From NCBI RefSeq assembly GCF_014595945.1, contig NZ_JABXWU010000001.1, forward strand, positions 124,001-188,000: a stretch of 64,000 nt of DNA, in the 5' to 3' direction. A program made the translations under genes and the position numbers. Under the pieces are notes generated by a model. It did no database searches and was not told where the DNA came from. It worked only from the letters and a program-made list of their open reading frames with translations. This document shows, one piece after another, positions 8,177-18,783 of this stretch. Within the stretch, counting starts at the first letter, position 1, and each line of letters starts with the position of its first letter. This DNA is from Alkalibacillus aidingensis. Its GTDB lineage: Bacteria > Bacillota > Bacilli > Bacillales > Alkalibacillaceae.

Positions 8177-9844
8177 TTAAACTTCCATAATAATCGGTAA
8201 AATCATTGGACGACGTTTAGTCTTATCATATAAGAATGGCTGAATCGTATCTGTAATTTCATTTTTAATTTCAGACCATTGTGTCGTTTTACGCTCCATG
8301 ACCTTCTCTAGATGGTTTGATACTAGTTTTTGCGCATCTTTGATTAGATCTTCTGATTCGCGCATGTAGACAAACCCTCTTGAGATAATGTCAGGCCCGG
8401 ACGCAATTTTAAATTCTTTCATATCGATACTGACGACCACAATGACTAAGCCTTCTTCAGATAAAATGCGTCGGTCTCTTAATACGATATTTCCGATATC
8501 TCCAATTCCACTTCCGTCGACATAAACATTTCCAGATGGAATTTTACCGGCTATATTGACTTTATTCTTACCAATAGCTAACACATCACCATTATCCATG
8601 ATAAAGCTATTGTTTCGGTCAACTCCACAATCTTCTGCTAAGTTAATATGCTCAGCAAGCATGCGATATTCACCGTGGATCGGCATGAAGTATTTTGGCT
8701 TCATCAATCTAAGCATTAATTTCTGCTCTTCTTGGCCACCGTGACCTGACGTATGAATATCATTTAAAGAACCGTGGATGACCTTGGCACCTGCTCGATA
8801 TAATTTGTTGATATTTCGGTTGATGCTAATTGTATTACCTGGAATAGGTGATGATGAGAATACAACCGTATCATCTGGCTGTATCTGGATATGACGGTGA
8901 GTTCCATTAGCTATTCTTGATAATGCTGCTAAAGATTCACCTTGAGAGCCTGTACATAAAATACAGATTTCATCACTTGGTAATTTATTAATTTGATTAG
9001 CTTCAATGAATGTTTCTTTTGGTGCACGAATATATCCAAGGTCTTGACCAATTTTAATCGCATTTTCCATGCTTCGTCCAAACACGGCGATTTTACGACC
9101 ATTTTTTACTGCAGATTCTACTACTTGCTGCAATCGATAAATGTTTGATGCAAAGGTTGCGAAGATAATACGACCTTCAACATGGTCGAAAATATCTTGA
9201 ATACTTTTGCCCACAACACTTTCAGATAACGTAAAACCAGGTACTTCACTGTTTGTACTATCAGATAATAAGCATAGGACACCTTCTGCACCAATTTCAG
9301 CCATTTTAGTTAAGTTGGCTGGTTCACCAACAGGAGTAAAATCAAATTTGAAATCTCCTGTATGGACGATGTTTCCTGGTGGTGTTTTTACAACAATTCC
9401 GAATGAATCTGGAATACTGTGTGTCGTACGGAAAAATGTCACAGACGTTTTTCGGAATTTAATAAGGTCATCTTCTTGGATTTCATTCAAGTTTGCGCCA
9501 CGTAATAAACCATGCTCCTCAAGTTTATTACGAAGCAATCCGATTGCTAGCTTGCCACCGTAAATTGGCACATTAATTTCTCGTAACAAATATGGAATTC
9601 CACCGATGTGGTCTTCGTGTCCGTGTGTGATAAACAATCCTTTGATTTTGTCTTGATTTTGGATTAAATACGTATAGTCAGGAATGACATAATCAATTCC
9701 GAGAAGCTCATCTTCAGGGAATTTAATACCTGCATCAATTAAGATAATTTCGTCTTGAAATTGAATGCCATACGTATTTTTACCAATTTCACCAAGACCA
9801 CCTAATGCAAATATTGCGACTTGATCATTTTTTACGAATTTCAT
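8177..9844 (-). CDS. rnjA: Ribonuclease J1
   Basis: RNase J1, a metallo-beta-lactamase/beta-CASP nuclease with 5'-3' exonuclease and endonuclease activity, central to mRNA decay and 16S rRNA maturation. The zinc-binding motif HGHEDH is at residues 74-79. The beta-CASP region and C-terminal dimerisation domain complete 555 residues, exactly the B. subtilis length. The N terminus [21 protein letters not shown] fixes the start at the ATG at 9844; a longer frame overlaps the upstream gene. The start lies four bases after the rpoY stop, so the two are translationally coupled. The rpoY-rnjA pair is conserved across Bacillales. Confidence 0.97.
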   Translation of the reverse strand: MKFVKNDQVAIFALGGLGEIGKNTYGIQFQDEIILIDAGIKFPEDELLGIDYVIPDYTYLIQNQDKIKGLFITHGHEDHIGGIPYLLREINVPIYGGKLAIGLLRNKLEEHGLLRGANLNEIQEDDLIKFRKTSVTFFRTTHSIPDSFGIVVKTPPGNIVHTGDFKFDFTPVGEPANLTKMAEIGAEGVLCLLSDSTNSEVPGFTLSESVVGKSIQDIFDHVEGRIIFATFASNIYRLQQVVESAVKNGRKIAVFGRSMENAIKIGQDLGYIRAPKETFIEANQINKLPSDEICILCTGSQGESLAALSRIANGTHRHIQIQPDDTVVFSSSPIPGNTISINRNINKLYRAGAKVIHGSLNDIHTSGHGGQEEQKLMLRLMKPKYFMPIHGEYRMLAEHINLAEDCGVDRNNSFIMDNGDVLAIGKNKVNIAGKIPSGNVYVDGSGIGDIGNIVLRDRRILSEEGLVIVVVSIDMKEFKIASGPDIISRGFVYMRESEDLIKDAQKLVSNHLEKVMERKTTQWSEIKNEITDTIQPFLYDKTKRRPMILPIIMEV

Positions 9845-9848
9845 TAGG

Positions 9849-10058
9849 TTAGATCTTCTCCACTTTAAAATCTTCGGATTGTTGTTCATAAGCTAAGTGC
9901 GACTCACTTAACTCGAGGACATGCTCAATATTGTAGTTACGGTCAGCTAGCTTTTTACGGACTTCGCGTTTACTGTCTGCTTCGATGTACATCGCTTTTG
10001 TTTCTTCACGAACGGGAGCTTCTGTTATTTCATCTTGATATAATACTTTAAAAATCAT
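9849..10058 (-). CDS. rpoY: RNA polymerase epsilon subunit RpoY
   Basis: A 69-residue protein matching in length and position the DUF1447 family (formerly YkzG), the epsilon subunit that binds RNA polymerase. It begins [10 protein letters not shown] and is charged throughout, with no membrane segment. The ATG follows AAGGAGAG. It is the first gene of the rpoY-rnjA operon, placing a polymerase subunit together with the main RNA-decay nuclease. A possible 25-codon leader gene lies just upstream. Confidence 0.92.
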   Translation of the reverse strand: MIFKVLYQDEITEAPVREETKAMYIEADSKREVRKKLADRNYNIEHVLELSESHLAYEQQSEDFKVEKI

Positions 10059-10149
10059 TATTTTCTCTCCTTACTTTGATGTTTTAGCGTCCCTTCCTAT
10101 CCGTATAGCTATATTAAATGCATGAATGCATTATATACACACCATTAAA

Positions 10150-10227
10150 TTAGGCGTTTAAACCTTGTTTTGATTTAAGTAATTTTTTCATTCGGTTTTT
10201 TATCTTATCTTTTAAACGTTTTAACAT
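10150..10227 (-). CDS. Candidate 25-residue basic small protein upstream of rpoY
   Basis: A short open frame in the rpoY leader encodes 25 residues beginning MLKRLKDKIKNRMKK, with 9 Lys and 2 Arg and only one acidic residue. It would form a strongly basic amphipathic helix. AAAGGAG lies 12 bases upstream of the ATG, slightly long for a Bacillus site. It is co-oriented with rpoY and ends 92 bp before it. It could be a genuine small protein, a leader peptide or chance; no homologue is recognised. Confidence 0.4.
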   Translation of the reverse strand: MLKRLKDKIKNRMKKLLKSKQGLNA

Positions 10228-10334
10228 TATATCATACAACTCCTTTACGTATGATATAGAACACGTTTTACTTTAAATCGAACTAAATCTAATGTTGGTC
10301 ACTTACTTTTTTATATTATCCACTTCTTACCTTT

Positions 10335-10340
10335 ATTATA
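10335..10340 (-). promoter_or_regulatory. Candidate -10 element for the rpoY-rnjA transcript
   Basis: A minus-strand TATAAT lies upstream of the small basic frame and rpoY. The -35 region is weak (TTTTAT at 18 bp). This is a tentative call. Confidence 0.3.
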
Positions 10341-10373
10341 TACTCTAAGTAGCCACAAATAAAATATTTAATA

Positions 10374-10412
10374 CAAAAAAAGTGCTGAAGTTTTAATTCA
10401 GCACTTTTGTTT
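10374..10412 (-). terminator. Terminator after def, usable in both directions
   Basis: The stem AGTGCTGAA/TTCAGCACT has T runs on both strands. Confidence 0.85.
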
Positions 10413-10421
10413 TCCTAATTT

Positions 10422-10979
10422 TTAGATCTCTTCTGCTGATATGGCGCCTTCTGGTGGCGTTAAAGGATCATCCTGATTAATATGATCATAAAACATAACG
10501 CCATTTAAATGGTCAATTTCATGTTGAAAAACAATAGCAGCATACCCTTTTAGTCTGACCTTGATCTCTTCACCTTCTAATGTTGTTGCCTTTACAGTCA
10601 CTCGTGCGTGGCGTGGAACAATGCCTGGTACGTCCCGATCCACACTTAAACAGCCTTCGCCTCCTGGTAAGTAGGATTGTTCAACGGAATGGCTAACAAT
10701 TTTTGGATTGAACAAGCCATAACTGTACTCTTTGCCATGAAAATCGACAAAATGAACAGCCATCATGCGTTTTGAAACTCCAATTTGTGGAGCTGCTAAG
10801 CCGACACCAGGACGTAAATCATATTTTTCAGCTAATTCATCATCCTGACTAATTTTTATAAATTGAAGCATATCATTTAGCATTTCTTTTTCTTCACTTG
10901 TAGGTGGTAAGGATACTTCTTCGGCCTTTTGTCTTAGTACGTCATGTCCTTCACGAACAATATCTTTCATGGTTATCAT
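10422..10979 (-). CDS. def: Peptide deformylase
   Basis: Removes the N-formyl group from nascent proteins in the cytosol. All three metal-site motifs are present: [17 protein letters not shown] with the cysteine ligand, and QHEIDHLNG with the HExxH ligands. The 185 residues and the insertion pattern are those of type II deformylases of Gram-positives and match B. subtilis DefB (YkrB), which sits at this same locus. The chosen ATG (10979) starts [11 protein letters not shown], the family N terminus, with AAAGG nine bases upstream; longer frames add residues without counterpart. It stands alone between two divergent neighbours. Confidence 0.95.
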   Translation of the reverse strand: MITMKDIVREGHDVLRQKAEEVSLPPTSEEKEMLNDMLQFIKISQDDELAEKYDLRPGVGLAAPQIGVSKRMMAVHFVDFHGKEYSYGLFNPKIVSHSVEQSYLPGGEGCLSVDRDVPGIVPRHARVTVKATTLEGEEIKVRLKGYAAIVFQHEIDHLNGVMFYDHINQDDPLTPPEGAISAEEI

Positions 10980-11151
10980 GTGTTTCATCCTTTCAACAAA
11001 CCTATGTACAATCAGAAGTTTCATCTTTCTTGAATAATTTTATCATAACTTTTTGATAATCATAATAAAAGACTAATATTTTTGTGAAGTAAGATATGTT
11101 ATACTGTTTTTTAGGAATCAGAGACGAAGCTATAGAAAGAGGGATTGAACG

Positions 11152-11811
11152 ATGAAGAAATGGATGCTCACTTTAGTGATTGGATTGACGATCATGATGT
11201 TAGCTGCTTGTACGGATCCTCACAATCAAGCTGCAGAAAGTATGTATGAACACTTAGAGGCTTCTGTTGAATTAGAGAGTGAATTTCATGAAGCGCAATC
11301 AGAATTAGTTGAGCTAGAACAGCAAGAAAATGATCTTTACCTTGAGATGATTGAAGTCAACATGGATGAATTAGATGAAATTGAAGAAACTGCTGATCAA
11401 GCACTATCCATTGTTGAAGAACGCAGACAGTTAATGGAAGTTGAAATGGATAGCATTGATGCTGCTAAGGAAGAGTTTGATGAAATTGAAGGCTACTTAG
11501 ATGATTTAAACGAATCAGCTGGGGAAGTGGCTAATGATATGATTTCAACCAAAGAAGATCGATACCAAGCATTTGTTGAATTATACGAATCCTATCAAAC
11601 ATCACTTGATCGTGATGAGGAGTTATATAATATGTTAAAAGATGAGGACTTGGAAAAGGAAACACTAGATGAGCAAGTTGAGTTAGTTAATGAAAGTTAT
11701 GATGAAATTTCTGCTGCTCAAGAAACCTTTAATGAATATACAAATGAATTTAATGATTTGAAGCGTCAATTTTATGAAGCTGCTGAACTTGAAGTTGAAT
11801 TTGTCGAATAA
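11152..11811 (+). CDS. ykyA: YkyA-type cell-wall-binding lipoprotein
   Basis: A lipoprotein of 219 residues. The signal peptide ends in the lipobox LAAC with lipidated Cys20. The mature part is almost entirely charged helix with heptad-like spacing of Leu/Ile and Glu, so a long coiled coil on the outer face of the membrane is expected. Size and position between def and pdhA match the YkyA family (PF10368), annotated as putative cell-wall binding. Glu and Asp strongly outnumber Lys and Arg. The ATG follows AAGAGGGATT. Its molecular role is not established. Confidence 0.85.
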   Translation: MKKWMLTLVIGLTIMMLAACTDPHNQAAESMYEHLEASVELESEFHEAQSELVELEQQENDLYLEMIEVNMDELDEIEETADQALSIVEERRQLMEVEMDSIDAAKEEFDEIEGYLDDLNESAGEVANDMISTKEDRYQAFVELYESYQTSLDRDEELYNMLKDEDLEKETLDEQVELVNESYDEISAAQETFNEYTNEFNDLKRQFYEAAELEVEFVE

Positions 11812-11833
11812 TTAAGATTACGTGTTTTAATAC

Positions 11834-11863
11834 AGTGCATACTGACAAGGTGTGCACTTTTTT
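11834..11863 (+). terminator. Terminator after ykyA
   Basis: The stem AGTGCATAC/GTGTGCACT, with one G-T pair, is followed by six T. Confidence 0.85.
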
Positions 11864-11987
11864 ATTTGTAGTCATGAAGGCGTTATTCTGTTATAACACA
11901 GAAATATAATTTAACTATAACAGATTGTGTGATGCTATAAACCTTTTAGTAGGAATCACTGCTGTGAAAACATTGGTGATAAACTGT

Positions 11988-12015
11988 TTGACGAACAATA
12001 TATTGATAGGATAAA
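11988..12015 (+). promoter_or_regulatory. Candidate pdhA promoter
   Basis: TTGACG (11988-11993), a 16-bp spacer and GATAAA (12010-12015). It lies in a leader of about 370 bp with no other gene. A second weak -10-like TACTAT near 12108 could also start transcripts. Confidence 0.45.
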
Positions 12016-12060
12016 CTACAAGTTAGGTGAAGGGTGTACTAGTCACTAGCGTCTAAAACG

Positions 12061-12074
12061 TGTAACAGTTTACA
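12061..12074 (+). promoter_or_regulatory. Candidate CcpA cre site upstream of pdhA
   Basis: TGTAACAGTTTACA matches the catabolite-responsive element consensus TGWAANCGNTNWCA at every fixed position except one (A for C). It is nearly palindromic and sits about 115 bp before pdhA. It would link the operon to carbon catabolite control. Confidence 0.5.
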
Positions 12075-12150
12075 TGGTTAAGACCGAATAAAAATGGGTA
12101 CATACTATAAAAGGTAGGATTAGTACTGAAAAGAATTGGTAAACTAATAA

Positions 12151-13278
<1,128 letters not shown>

Positions 13279-13281
13279 ACC

Positions 13282-14259
13282 ATGGCACAAATGACAATGA
13301 TTCAAGCGATTACAAATGCGCTACAGACAGAATTAAAAAATGATGAAAATGTCCTTGTGTTCGGTGAAGACGTTGGTCAAAACGGCGGGGTCTTCCGTGC
13401 AACAGAAGGCTTGCAAGAAGAGTTTGGGGAAGAGCGCGTATTTGATACACCATTAGCTGAATCAGGCATTATTGGTTTAGCTGTTGGTATGTCAACACAA
13501 GGTTTACGTCCGGTACCTGAAATACAGTTCTTCGGCTTCGTATATGAAGCAATGGATGCAGTCAGTGGACAGGCGGCTCGTATGCGTTATCGTTCTGGTG
13601 GTAGATGGCATGCACCGATTACGATTAGATCACCATTTGGTGGTGGAGTACACACACCAGAATTACACGCAGATAGTTTAGAAGGATTAATGGCACAACA
13701 ACCAGGTTTAAAAGTTGTCATTCCGTCAAACCCTTATGATGCCAAAGGATTATTAATTCAATCAATCCGTGATAATGATCCGGTAATCTTCTTAGAACAT
13801 ATGAAATTATATCGTTCCTTTAGAGAAGAAGTTCCTGAGGAAGAATATACAGTAGAACTTGGTAAAGCTAATGTTAAGCGTGAAGGTAGTGATATTACTT
13901 TTGTCACTTATGGTGCGATGGTTCACTCAGCGTTAAAAGCTGCAGATGAACTTAAAGAAGAAGGTATTGAAGCTGAGGTTATTGACTTACGTACTGTTGC
14001 TCCTATTGATATTGATACTATTATCGAATCGGTTAAGAAGACAAACCGTGCAGTTGTGATCCAAGAAGCACAAAAACAAGCAGGTGTCGCAGCGAATATC
14101 GTGACAGAAATTCAAGAACGTGCAATTCTTCATTTAGAAGCACCTGTCTTACGTGTTGCAGCTCCAGATACGGTTTATCCGTTTTCAGAAGCAGAAGAAG
14201 TATGGTTACCAAACCATAAGGATATCGTGGAAAAAGCAAAGCAATCGATTAACTTTTAA
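13282..14259 (+). CDS. pdhB: Pyruvate dehydrogenase E1 beta
   Basis: The E1 beta subunit, 325 residues, forming the alpha2beta2 heterotetramer with PdhA. The N-terminal pyrimidine-binding domain has [20 protein letters not shown], with the Glu that activates the thiamine ring. The C-terminal transketolase domain follows from about residue 195. The sequence is nearly colinear with B. subtilis PdhB and starts with the same residues, [18 protein letters not shown] lies 12 bases upstream, inside the end of pdhA, so coupling is likely. Confidence 0.97.
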   Translation: MAQMTMIQAITNALQTELKNDENVLVFGEDVGQNGGVFRATEGLQEEFGEERVFDTPLAESGIIGLAVGMSTQGLRPVPEIQFFGFVYEAMDAVSGQAARMRYRSGGRWHAPITIRSPFGGGVHTPELHADSLEGLMAQQPGLKVVIPSNPYDAKGLLIQSIRDNDPVIFLEHMKLYRSFREEVPEEEYTVELGKANVKREGSDITFVTYGAMVHSALKAADELKEEGIEAEVIDLRTVAPIDIDTIIESVKKTNRAVVIQEAQKQAGVAANIVTEIQERAILHLEAPVLRVAAPDTVYPFSEAEEVWLPNHKDIVEKAKQSINF

Positions 14260-14286
14260 GAACGCTTAGAACAGGAGGGAATTAAC

Positions 14287-15588
14287 GTGGCCTTTGAATT
14301 TAAGTTACCTGATATTGGTGAAGGTATACATGAAGGTGAAATTGTTAAATGGTTCATTAAAGCTGGCGATGAGATTCAAGAAGATGATGTTTTATGTGAA
14401 GTCCAAAATGATAAAGCAGTTGTTGAAATCCCTTCCCCAGTTGAAGGTACCGTTAAAGAAGTTTTAGTTAATGAAGGTGATGTTGCAGTTGTTGGTGATA
14501 CAATTGTAACGATTGAAGCTGAAGGCTATGAATCAGAAGGTGGCGATGATTCTTCTGAGCCAGAAGCGGAACCTGAAGAGCCTGCTACAGATCAGAAACA
14601 GGAAGAGAAAGTAGCATCAGAAGAAAAAGTTGGTGGCAATGAAACAAAAGTTGATGAGAATCAGCGCGTGATTGCTATGCCATCTGTACGTAAATATGCA
14701 AGGGATAATGATGTCGACATCCGTCAAGTTCAAGGTTCAGGAAAGAACGGCCGAGTACTTAAGGGTGATATTGACCAATTCTTAAGCGGTGATCAGCCTA
14801 AAGCTGATACAACTCAGGATACAACTGAGGCAACACCTGAGGCTGGAACTGAAACACCGGCTCAAGTACCAGTCTTAGAAGGACAATATCCAGAAACGCG
14901 TGAGAAAATCAGTGGAATCCGAAAAGCTATTGCGAAAGCGATGGTTAACTCTAAACATACTGCACCTCACGTGACATTAATGGATGAAGTTGATGTGAGT
15001 GCACTAGTTGCTCATCGTAAGAAGTTTAAAGAAGTTGCAGCAGAACAGGATATTAAGCTAACATACTTACCATATGTCGTTAAGGCGTTAGTTTCTGCGC
15101 TTAAGAAGTTCCCAGTCCTAAATACTTCTTTCGATGATGATACAGAAGAAATTATTCAAAAGCATTACTACAATATTGGTATTGCAGCAGATACTGAAAA
15201 GGGTCTTTTAGTACCAGTTGTAAAAGATGCTGACCGCAAATCAATCTTTGACATTTCTGCAGAAGTTAACGAGTTGGCAACAAAGGCACGTGATGGTAAA
15301 CTATCTTCAGAAGAAATGAAAGGTGCATCAAGTTCAATTACCAATATTGGTTCTGCTGGTGGTAAATGGTTTACTCCAGTTATTAACCATCCAGAAGTGG
15401 CTATTTTAGGCATTGGTCGTATTAGTGAACAGCCTGTTGCACGTGATGGTGAGGTTGTAGTTGCACCAGTTCTTGCGATCTCATTAAGCTTTGACCATCG
15501 TATGATTGATGGCGCAACAGCTCAGCATGCAATGAATCATGTTAAACGTTTACTAAATGACCCACAACTAATTATGATGGAGGCGTAA
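14287..15588 (+). CDS. pdhC: Dihydrolipoamide acetyltransferase E2 of pyruvate dehydrogenase
   Basis: The core-forming E2, 433 residues, with one lipoyl domain (1-80) carrying Lys43 in [11 protein letters not shown], an acidic Glu/Pro/Ala linker, and the E1/E3-binding domain starting [14 protein letters not shown] (about 132). A second linker and the catalytic domain follow, with SFDHRMIDG (His404, Asp408). The first linker is rich in Glu, as in other exported or flexible regions of this organism. The start is GTG behind CAGGAGGG. Transfers acetyl from lipoamide to CoA. Confidence 0.97.
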   Translation: MAFEFKLPDIGEGIHEGEIVKWFIKAGDEIQEDDVLCEVQNDKAVVEIPSPVEGTVKEVLVNEGDVAVVGDTIVTIEAEGYESEGGDDSSEPEAEPEEPATDQKQEEKVASEEKVGGNETKVDENQRVIAMPSVRKYARDNDVDIRQVQGSGKNGRVLKGDIDQFLSGDQPKADTTQDTTEATPEAGTETPAQVPVLEGQYPETREKISGIRKAIAKAMVNSKHTAPHVTLMDEVDVSALVAHRKKFKEVAAEQDIKLTYLPYVVKALVSALKKFPVLNTSFDDDTEEIIQKHYYNIGIAADTEKGLLVPVVKDADRKSIFDISAEVNELATKARDGKLSSEEMKGASSSITNIGSAGGKWFTPVINHPEVAILGIGRISEQPVARDGEVVVAPVLAISLSFDHRMIDGATAQHAMNHVKRLLNDPQLIMMEA

Positions 15589-15591
15589 TTT

Positions 15592-17001
15592 ATGGTAGTA
15601 GGAGATTTCCCGGTAGAGGTAGATACGTTAGTCGTAGGAGCAGGCCCAGGTGGATATGTAGCTGCGATTCGTGCAGCGCAAATGGGCCAAAAGGTAACAA
15701 TCGTAGATAAAGGTAATTTAGGTGGCGTATGCTTAAACGTAGGTTGTGTTCCTTCAAAAGCCTTAATTTCGGCAGGTCACCGTTATGAGCATGCAAGTGG
15801 TTCAGAAGATATGGGAATTGTAGCTGAAAAAGTGTCTGTTGACTTTTCAAAAGTTCAAGAATGGAAAGGACAAGTCGTTAATAAGTTAACTGGCGGTGTT
15901 GAAGGTTTATTAAAAGCTAATAAAGCGGACATCGTTAAAGGTGAAGTTTACTTTGTCGACCAAAATACAGCAAAAATTATGGACGATAAACAGTCACAAA
16001 CATATAAGTTTAAAAACTGTATTATTGCCACTGGTTCTCGTCCGATTGAGTTAAAACCATTCCCTTACTCTAAGCGTGTTCTTGATTCTACAGGTGCTCT
16101 TGAATTAGATGAAATTCCTGAGAAAATGGTCGTGATCGGTGGAGGTTACATCGGTACAGAGCTTGGTGGTGCTTACGCAAGCTTTGGTACTGAAGTGACG
16201 ATCCTAGAAGGTGAAAAAGACATTCTAGGTGGTTTCGAAAAACAAATGACTCAGCTTGTTAAAAAGCGTCTGAAGAAAAAAGGCGTTGATGTAGTCACAC
16301 AAGCTATGGCACAAGGTGTCGAGGAAACTGATAACGGTGTGAAAGTTACTTATGAACATAAAGGTGAAGAGAAAACAGTTGAAGCTGACTACCTATTAGT
16401 AACTGTTGGGCGTCGTCCAAACACTGATGAGATTGGCCTTGAAGAAATTGGTCTTGAAATGGATGATAGAGGTCTAGTTAAGATTGATAAACAATGTCGC
16501 ACTAACTTAGATAACATTTATGCAATTGGTGACATCGTTGAAGGACCACCACTTGCACACAAAGCATCCTATGAAGGTAAGATTGCTGCTGAAGCTATTA
16601 GTGGCGAAAAATCAGAGATCGATTATCTTGGTATTCCTGCAGTAGTCTTCAGTGATCCAGAGCTTGCAAGCGTGGGTCATACTGAAGAAAGTGCAAAAGA
16701 GGCTGGATATGAGGTTGAAGCTTCTAAATTCCCATTCGCAGCTAACGGACGTGCACTATCTCTAAATGACTCAGATGGTTTCGTGAAACTTGTTACACGT
16801 AAGTCTGACGGTTTAGTGATCGGTGCTCAAGTTGCAGGTCCAAATGCAAGTGATATAATTGCTGAATTAGGTCTAGCTGTTGAAGCTGGTATGACAGCCG
16901 AAGACTTAGCTCTTACTATTCACGCTCACCCAACTCTAGGTGAAACAGTCATGGAAGCAGCAGAAGTTGCAATCGGTATGCCAATACACATTGCAAAATA
17001 A
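15592..17001 (+). CDS. pdhD: Dihydrolipoamide dehydrogenase E3
   Basis: A flavoprotein of 469 residues that reoxidises lipoamide with NAD+. The FAD site is [12 protein letters not shown] (14-25), the redox disulfide is C47/C52 in [13 protein letters not shown], the NAD site is [13 protein letters not shown], and the C-terminal HAHPTLGE holds the catalytic His-Glu pair of the partner subunit. Last gene of the operon, 3 bp after pdhC and followed by a strong terminator. In the family this E3 also serves 2-oxoglutarate dehydrogenase. Confidence 0.97.
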   Translation: MVVGDFPVEVDTLVVGAGPGGYVAAIRAAQMGQKVTIVDKGNLGGVCLNVGCVPSKALISAGHRYEHASGSEDMGIVAEKVSVDFSKVQEWKGQVVNKLTGGVEGLLKANKADIVKGEVYFVDQNTAKIMDDKQSQTYKFKNCIIATGSRPIELKPFPYSKRVLDSTGALELDEIPEKMVVIGGGYIGTELGGAYASFGTEVTILEGEKDILGGFEKQMTQLVKKRLKKKGVDVVTQAMAQGVEETDNGVKVTYEHKGEEKTVEADYLLVTVGRRPNTDEIGLEEIGLEMDDRGLVKIDKQCRTNLDNIYAIGDIVEGPPLAHKASYEGKIAAEAISGEKSEIDYLGIPAVVFSDPELASVGHTEESAKEAGYEVEASKFPFAANGRALSLNDSDGFVKLVTRKSDGLVIGAQVAGPNASDIIAELGLAVEAGMTAEDLALTIHAHPTLGETVMEAAEVAIGMPIHIAK

Positions 17002-17010
17002 TGAGTATGG

Positions 17011-17049
17011 AAAAAACGGTAAAGATGAACTTCATCTTTACCGTTTTTT
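17011..17049 (+). terminator. Terminator of the pdh operon
   Basis: A near-perfect 18-bp stem, AAAAACGGTAAAGATGAA, pairs across a one-base loop and is followed by a T run. Confidence 0.9.
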
Positions 17050-17114
17050 ATTGGTTATATATTATGAAATCAAATTTTGCCTCCTGTGACGGTGCTGATA
17101 ATCTAGCGCTTATC

Positions 17115-17300
17115 TTGCTCGTCCGACTGTCAGTGGTGCTTGTCCGACTTTTAGGCCGTCTCATCCGACGGTCGTGGGGCTTTGTCCGGCGCTCAACATG
17201 CTCGTCCGACCGTTGCGGAGCATTGTCCGACGCTCAGTCCTCTCATCCGACGGTCATGAAGCTTTGTCCGACGCTCAGCCGTCTCATCCGACGGTCGTGG
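17115..17300. repeat. GC-rich 20-21 bp periodic repeat array
   Basis: TCCGAC (once TCCGGC) occurs at 17122, 17143, 17164, 17185, 17205, 17226, 17246, 17266 and 17286, a spacing of 20 or 21 bp. Units alternate between a form preceded by TTG or CTCG and one preceded by CTCA. The unit pair GTCCGACGCTCA...CTCATCCGACGGTCA therefore repeats every 41 bp or so. The same pair occurs once at 748-776. Open frames across it are by-products of the repeat and have no ribosome binding site. Confidence 0.85.
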
Positions 17301-17439
17301 AACCCCACACCAGTTTTCTTAAAAAAATTATTTAAAAACTGTAACAATTTATAATAAAAAACGACAAATATTATATTCAAACAACTACATATTGTTATAT
17401 AATTAAATTATTAGGACGCAAAAGGGAGGATCAACTTAG

Positions 17440-18318
17440 ATGATGAGGTATTTATTCGTATTATTGCTAGCAATGATGCTTGTACTAGCTGCTTGTAGCA
17501 ATGATGAACCAGATACTGATGAAGAGTCACAAACTGGGGAAGAAGTAGAACAATCAGAAGATCAAGAAACAGATGAGGAACAAGATGAATCAGAGGAAAC
17601 CAACGAAGAAGATTCCCAAGACTCTGAAGAAGAGCAAAATGAAGATGAACAAACAACAGACAAACAAAATGAACCACAAGAATCACAATATGAATTAACT
17701 GAACATTGGTCATTGACACCGATTGATGACGCTGAATCGGATGTTGTTTTACTTACAATTGACGATGCTCCTGATGGAAACGCATTAGAGATGGCAGAAA
17801 ATCTTAATGAACTAGATGCATCAGCAATCTTTTTTGTGAATGGAATTTTCATGGAGGACGAAGAGAGTCAGGATATTGTTAAACAAATTCATGACATGGG
17901 CTTTCCGATTGGAAACCACACATACGGTCACAAGAGCTTAAAAGACCTTTCAGAAGAAGAGCAATATGAAGAGATCATAAGCCTAAACGAGTTAATTGAA
18001 GAGGTGACTGGAGAGAAGCCAGAATATTTTAGAGCACCACATGGTTTAAATACTGATTATGCTAGAGATTTAATAGCAGATGAAGGTATGTTATTAATGA
18101 ACTGGTCTTATGGTTATGATTTTATGGAAGGTTACATGGAAAAAGAAGAACTTACTGATATTATGGTAAATACTGATTTGTTATCAAGTGGAGCGAATCT
18201 ACTAATGCACGATCGTGAGTGGACAAATGAGGCATTGGAAGATATCGTTGAAGGTCTACGTGATAAAGGCTATGAAATGCTAGACCCGGAATTAATTCTG
18301 AATCCACATAAAGATTAA
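17440..18318 (+). CDS. Polysaccharide deacetylase (NodB) lipoprotein
   Basis: An extracellular, membrane-anchored deacetylase of 292 residues. The lipobox LAAC gives lipidated Cys19. A very acidic low-complexity linker of about 60 residues (Glu, Asp, Gln, Ser, Thr) follows, then a NodB domain from about residue 100. The metal-dependent motifs are TIDDAP (first Asp pair), GNHTYGHKS (two His ligands), FRAPHG and LMHD. All the usual catalytic positions are present, so it is probably active on peptidoglycan or another N-acetylated glycan. The ATG has GGGAGG upstream and the gene is monocistronic, with a terminator. The acidic linker is notable. Confidence 0.88.
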   Translation: MMRYLFVLLLAMMLVLAACSNDEPDTDEESQTGEEVEQSEDQETDEEQDESEETNEEDSQDSEEEQNEDEQTTDKQNEPQESQYELTEHWSLTPIDDAESDVVLLTIDDAPDGNALEMAENLNELDASAIFFVNGIFMEDEESQDIVKQIHDMGFPIGNHTYGHKSLKDLSEEEQYEEIISLNELIEEVTGEKPEYFRAPHGLNTDYARDLIADEGMLLMNWSYGYDFMEGYMEKEELTDIMVNTDLLSSGANLLMHDREWTNEALEDIVEGLRDKGYEMLDPELILNPHKD

Positions 18319-18322
18319 CTAG

Positions 18323-18353
18323 AAAACCGAGCTGAAATAAGCTCGGTTTTTTT
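18323..18353 (+). terminator. Terminator after the deacetylase gene
   Basis: The stem AAACCGAGCT/AGCTCGGTTT is followed by a run of T. Confidence 0.9.
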
Positions 18354-18415
18354 GTGATATAGAGTGACATAAATAAGCATTAAAATAATATACTGTTTAT
18401 ACATAATTAAATTAG

Positions 18416-18453
18416 TATCACATATTGCACAAAATAGTATGACATAATATAAT
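18416..18453 (+). promoter_or_regulatory. SR1 promoter with two CcpN-like sites
   Basis: TTGCAC (18425-18430), 17 bp, TATAAT (18448-18453). TATCACATATT (18416-18426) and TATGACATAAT (18438-18448) each match the CcpN operator pattern TRTGHYATAYW, as I recall it, at 10 of 11 positions. They overlap the -35 and the spacer/-10. In B. subtilis CcpN represses SR1, gapB and pckA when glycolysis is active. Confidence 0.65.
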
Positions 18454-18498
18454 AAAGTATAACACACTTAATATTTTCTTTTGGAAGGGGCGATACGG

Positions 18499-18609
18499 GT
18501 GGGTACGATTGTTTGTTCTAGCTGCCAGCGCGTGATTGACTATTTTGAGGATGAAAAGGTAACAGTGTTATATAGTAGCCGGTGTCAATGTAAGAATAAG
18601 AAAAAATAA
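18499..18609 (+). CDS. sr1P: SR1P small peptide
   Basis: A 36-residue peptide starting MGTIVCSSCQRVIDYFEDEK with a GTG start behind GAAGGGG. It is clearly homologous to the 39-residue SR1P of B. subtilis (MGTIVCQDC...YFEDEKVT.LY) and keeps the CxxC and a second Cys pair (CQC), suggesting metal or disulfide binding. The C terminus is KNKKK rather than acidic. In B. subtilis SR1P binds glyceraldehyde-3-phosphate dehydrogenase GapA and promotes its association with RNase J1, whose gene is also in this window. Confidence 0.9.
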   Translation: MGTIVCSSCQRVIDYFEDEKVTVLYSSRCQCKNKKK

Positions 18610-18625
18610 AGGTTATAGTTAAATG

Positions 18626-18660
18626 CCCAACTATCGAAGATTATCGATAGTTGGGTTTTT
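18626..18660 (+). terminator. SR1 terminator
   Basis: A 12-bp perfect stem with a 6-nt loop and a T run. Confidence 0.9.
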
Positions 18661-18783
18661 ATGTTTGAATTCGTTTAACGACCATAATCAATTCGTTAAA
18701 TTTTAGTCAGAATTCACGAACTTTTAATCCTCATTTAAAACATGGTAAGATATAGAAAGAAATGATTGGGAGGCTGGTAAACA

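Larger units (their letters stand above)
18460..18662 (+). ncRNA. sr1: SR1-type dual-function regulatory RNA
   Basis: A transcript of about 200 nt is defined by the promoter at 18425-18453 and the intrinsic terminator at 18626-18660 (CCCAACTATCGA/TCGATAGTTGGG then T). It contains the SR1P frame and lies downstream of the pdh operon, where B. subtilis encodes its 205-nt SR1. In B. subtilis SR1 base-pairs with ahrC mRNA and its peptide binds GapA and RNase J1. Size, position, peptide and control sites all agree. The ahrC-pairing part was not checked. Confidence 0.8.

Noticed and set aside
10141-10421. Riboswitch in the rpoY leader
   Set aside because: No recognisable aptamer or terminator/antiterminator pair; only the small basic frame and a candidate -10 are visible.
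15590-17001. pdhD as part of a branched-chain keto acid dehydrogenase set
   Set aside because: E1 alpha/beta and E2 closely follow the B. subtilis PdhABC sequences, and the flanking genes are those of the pdh locus.
17001-17354. 117-codon open frame after pdhD
   Set aside because: It runs through the pdh terminator and the TCCGAC array, has no ribosome binding site, and its composition is a by-product of the repeat.
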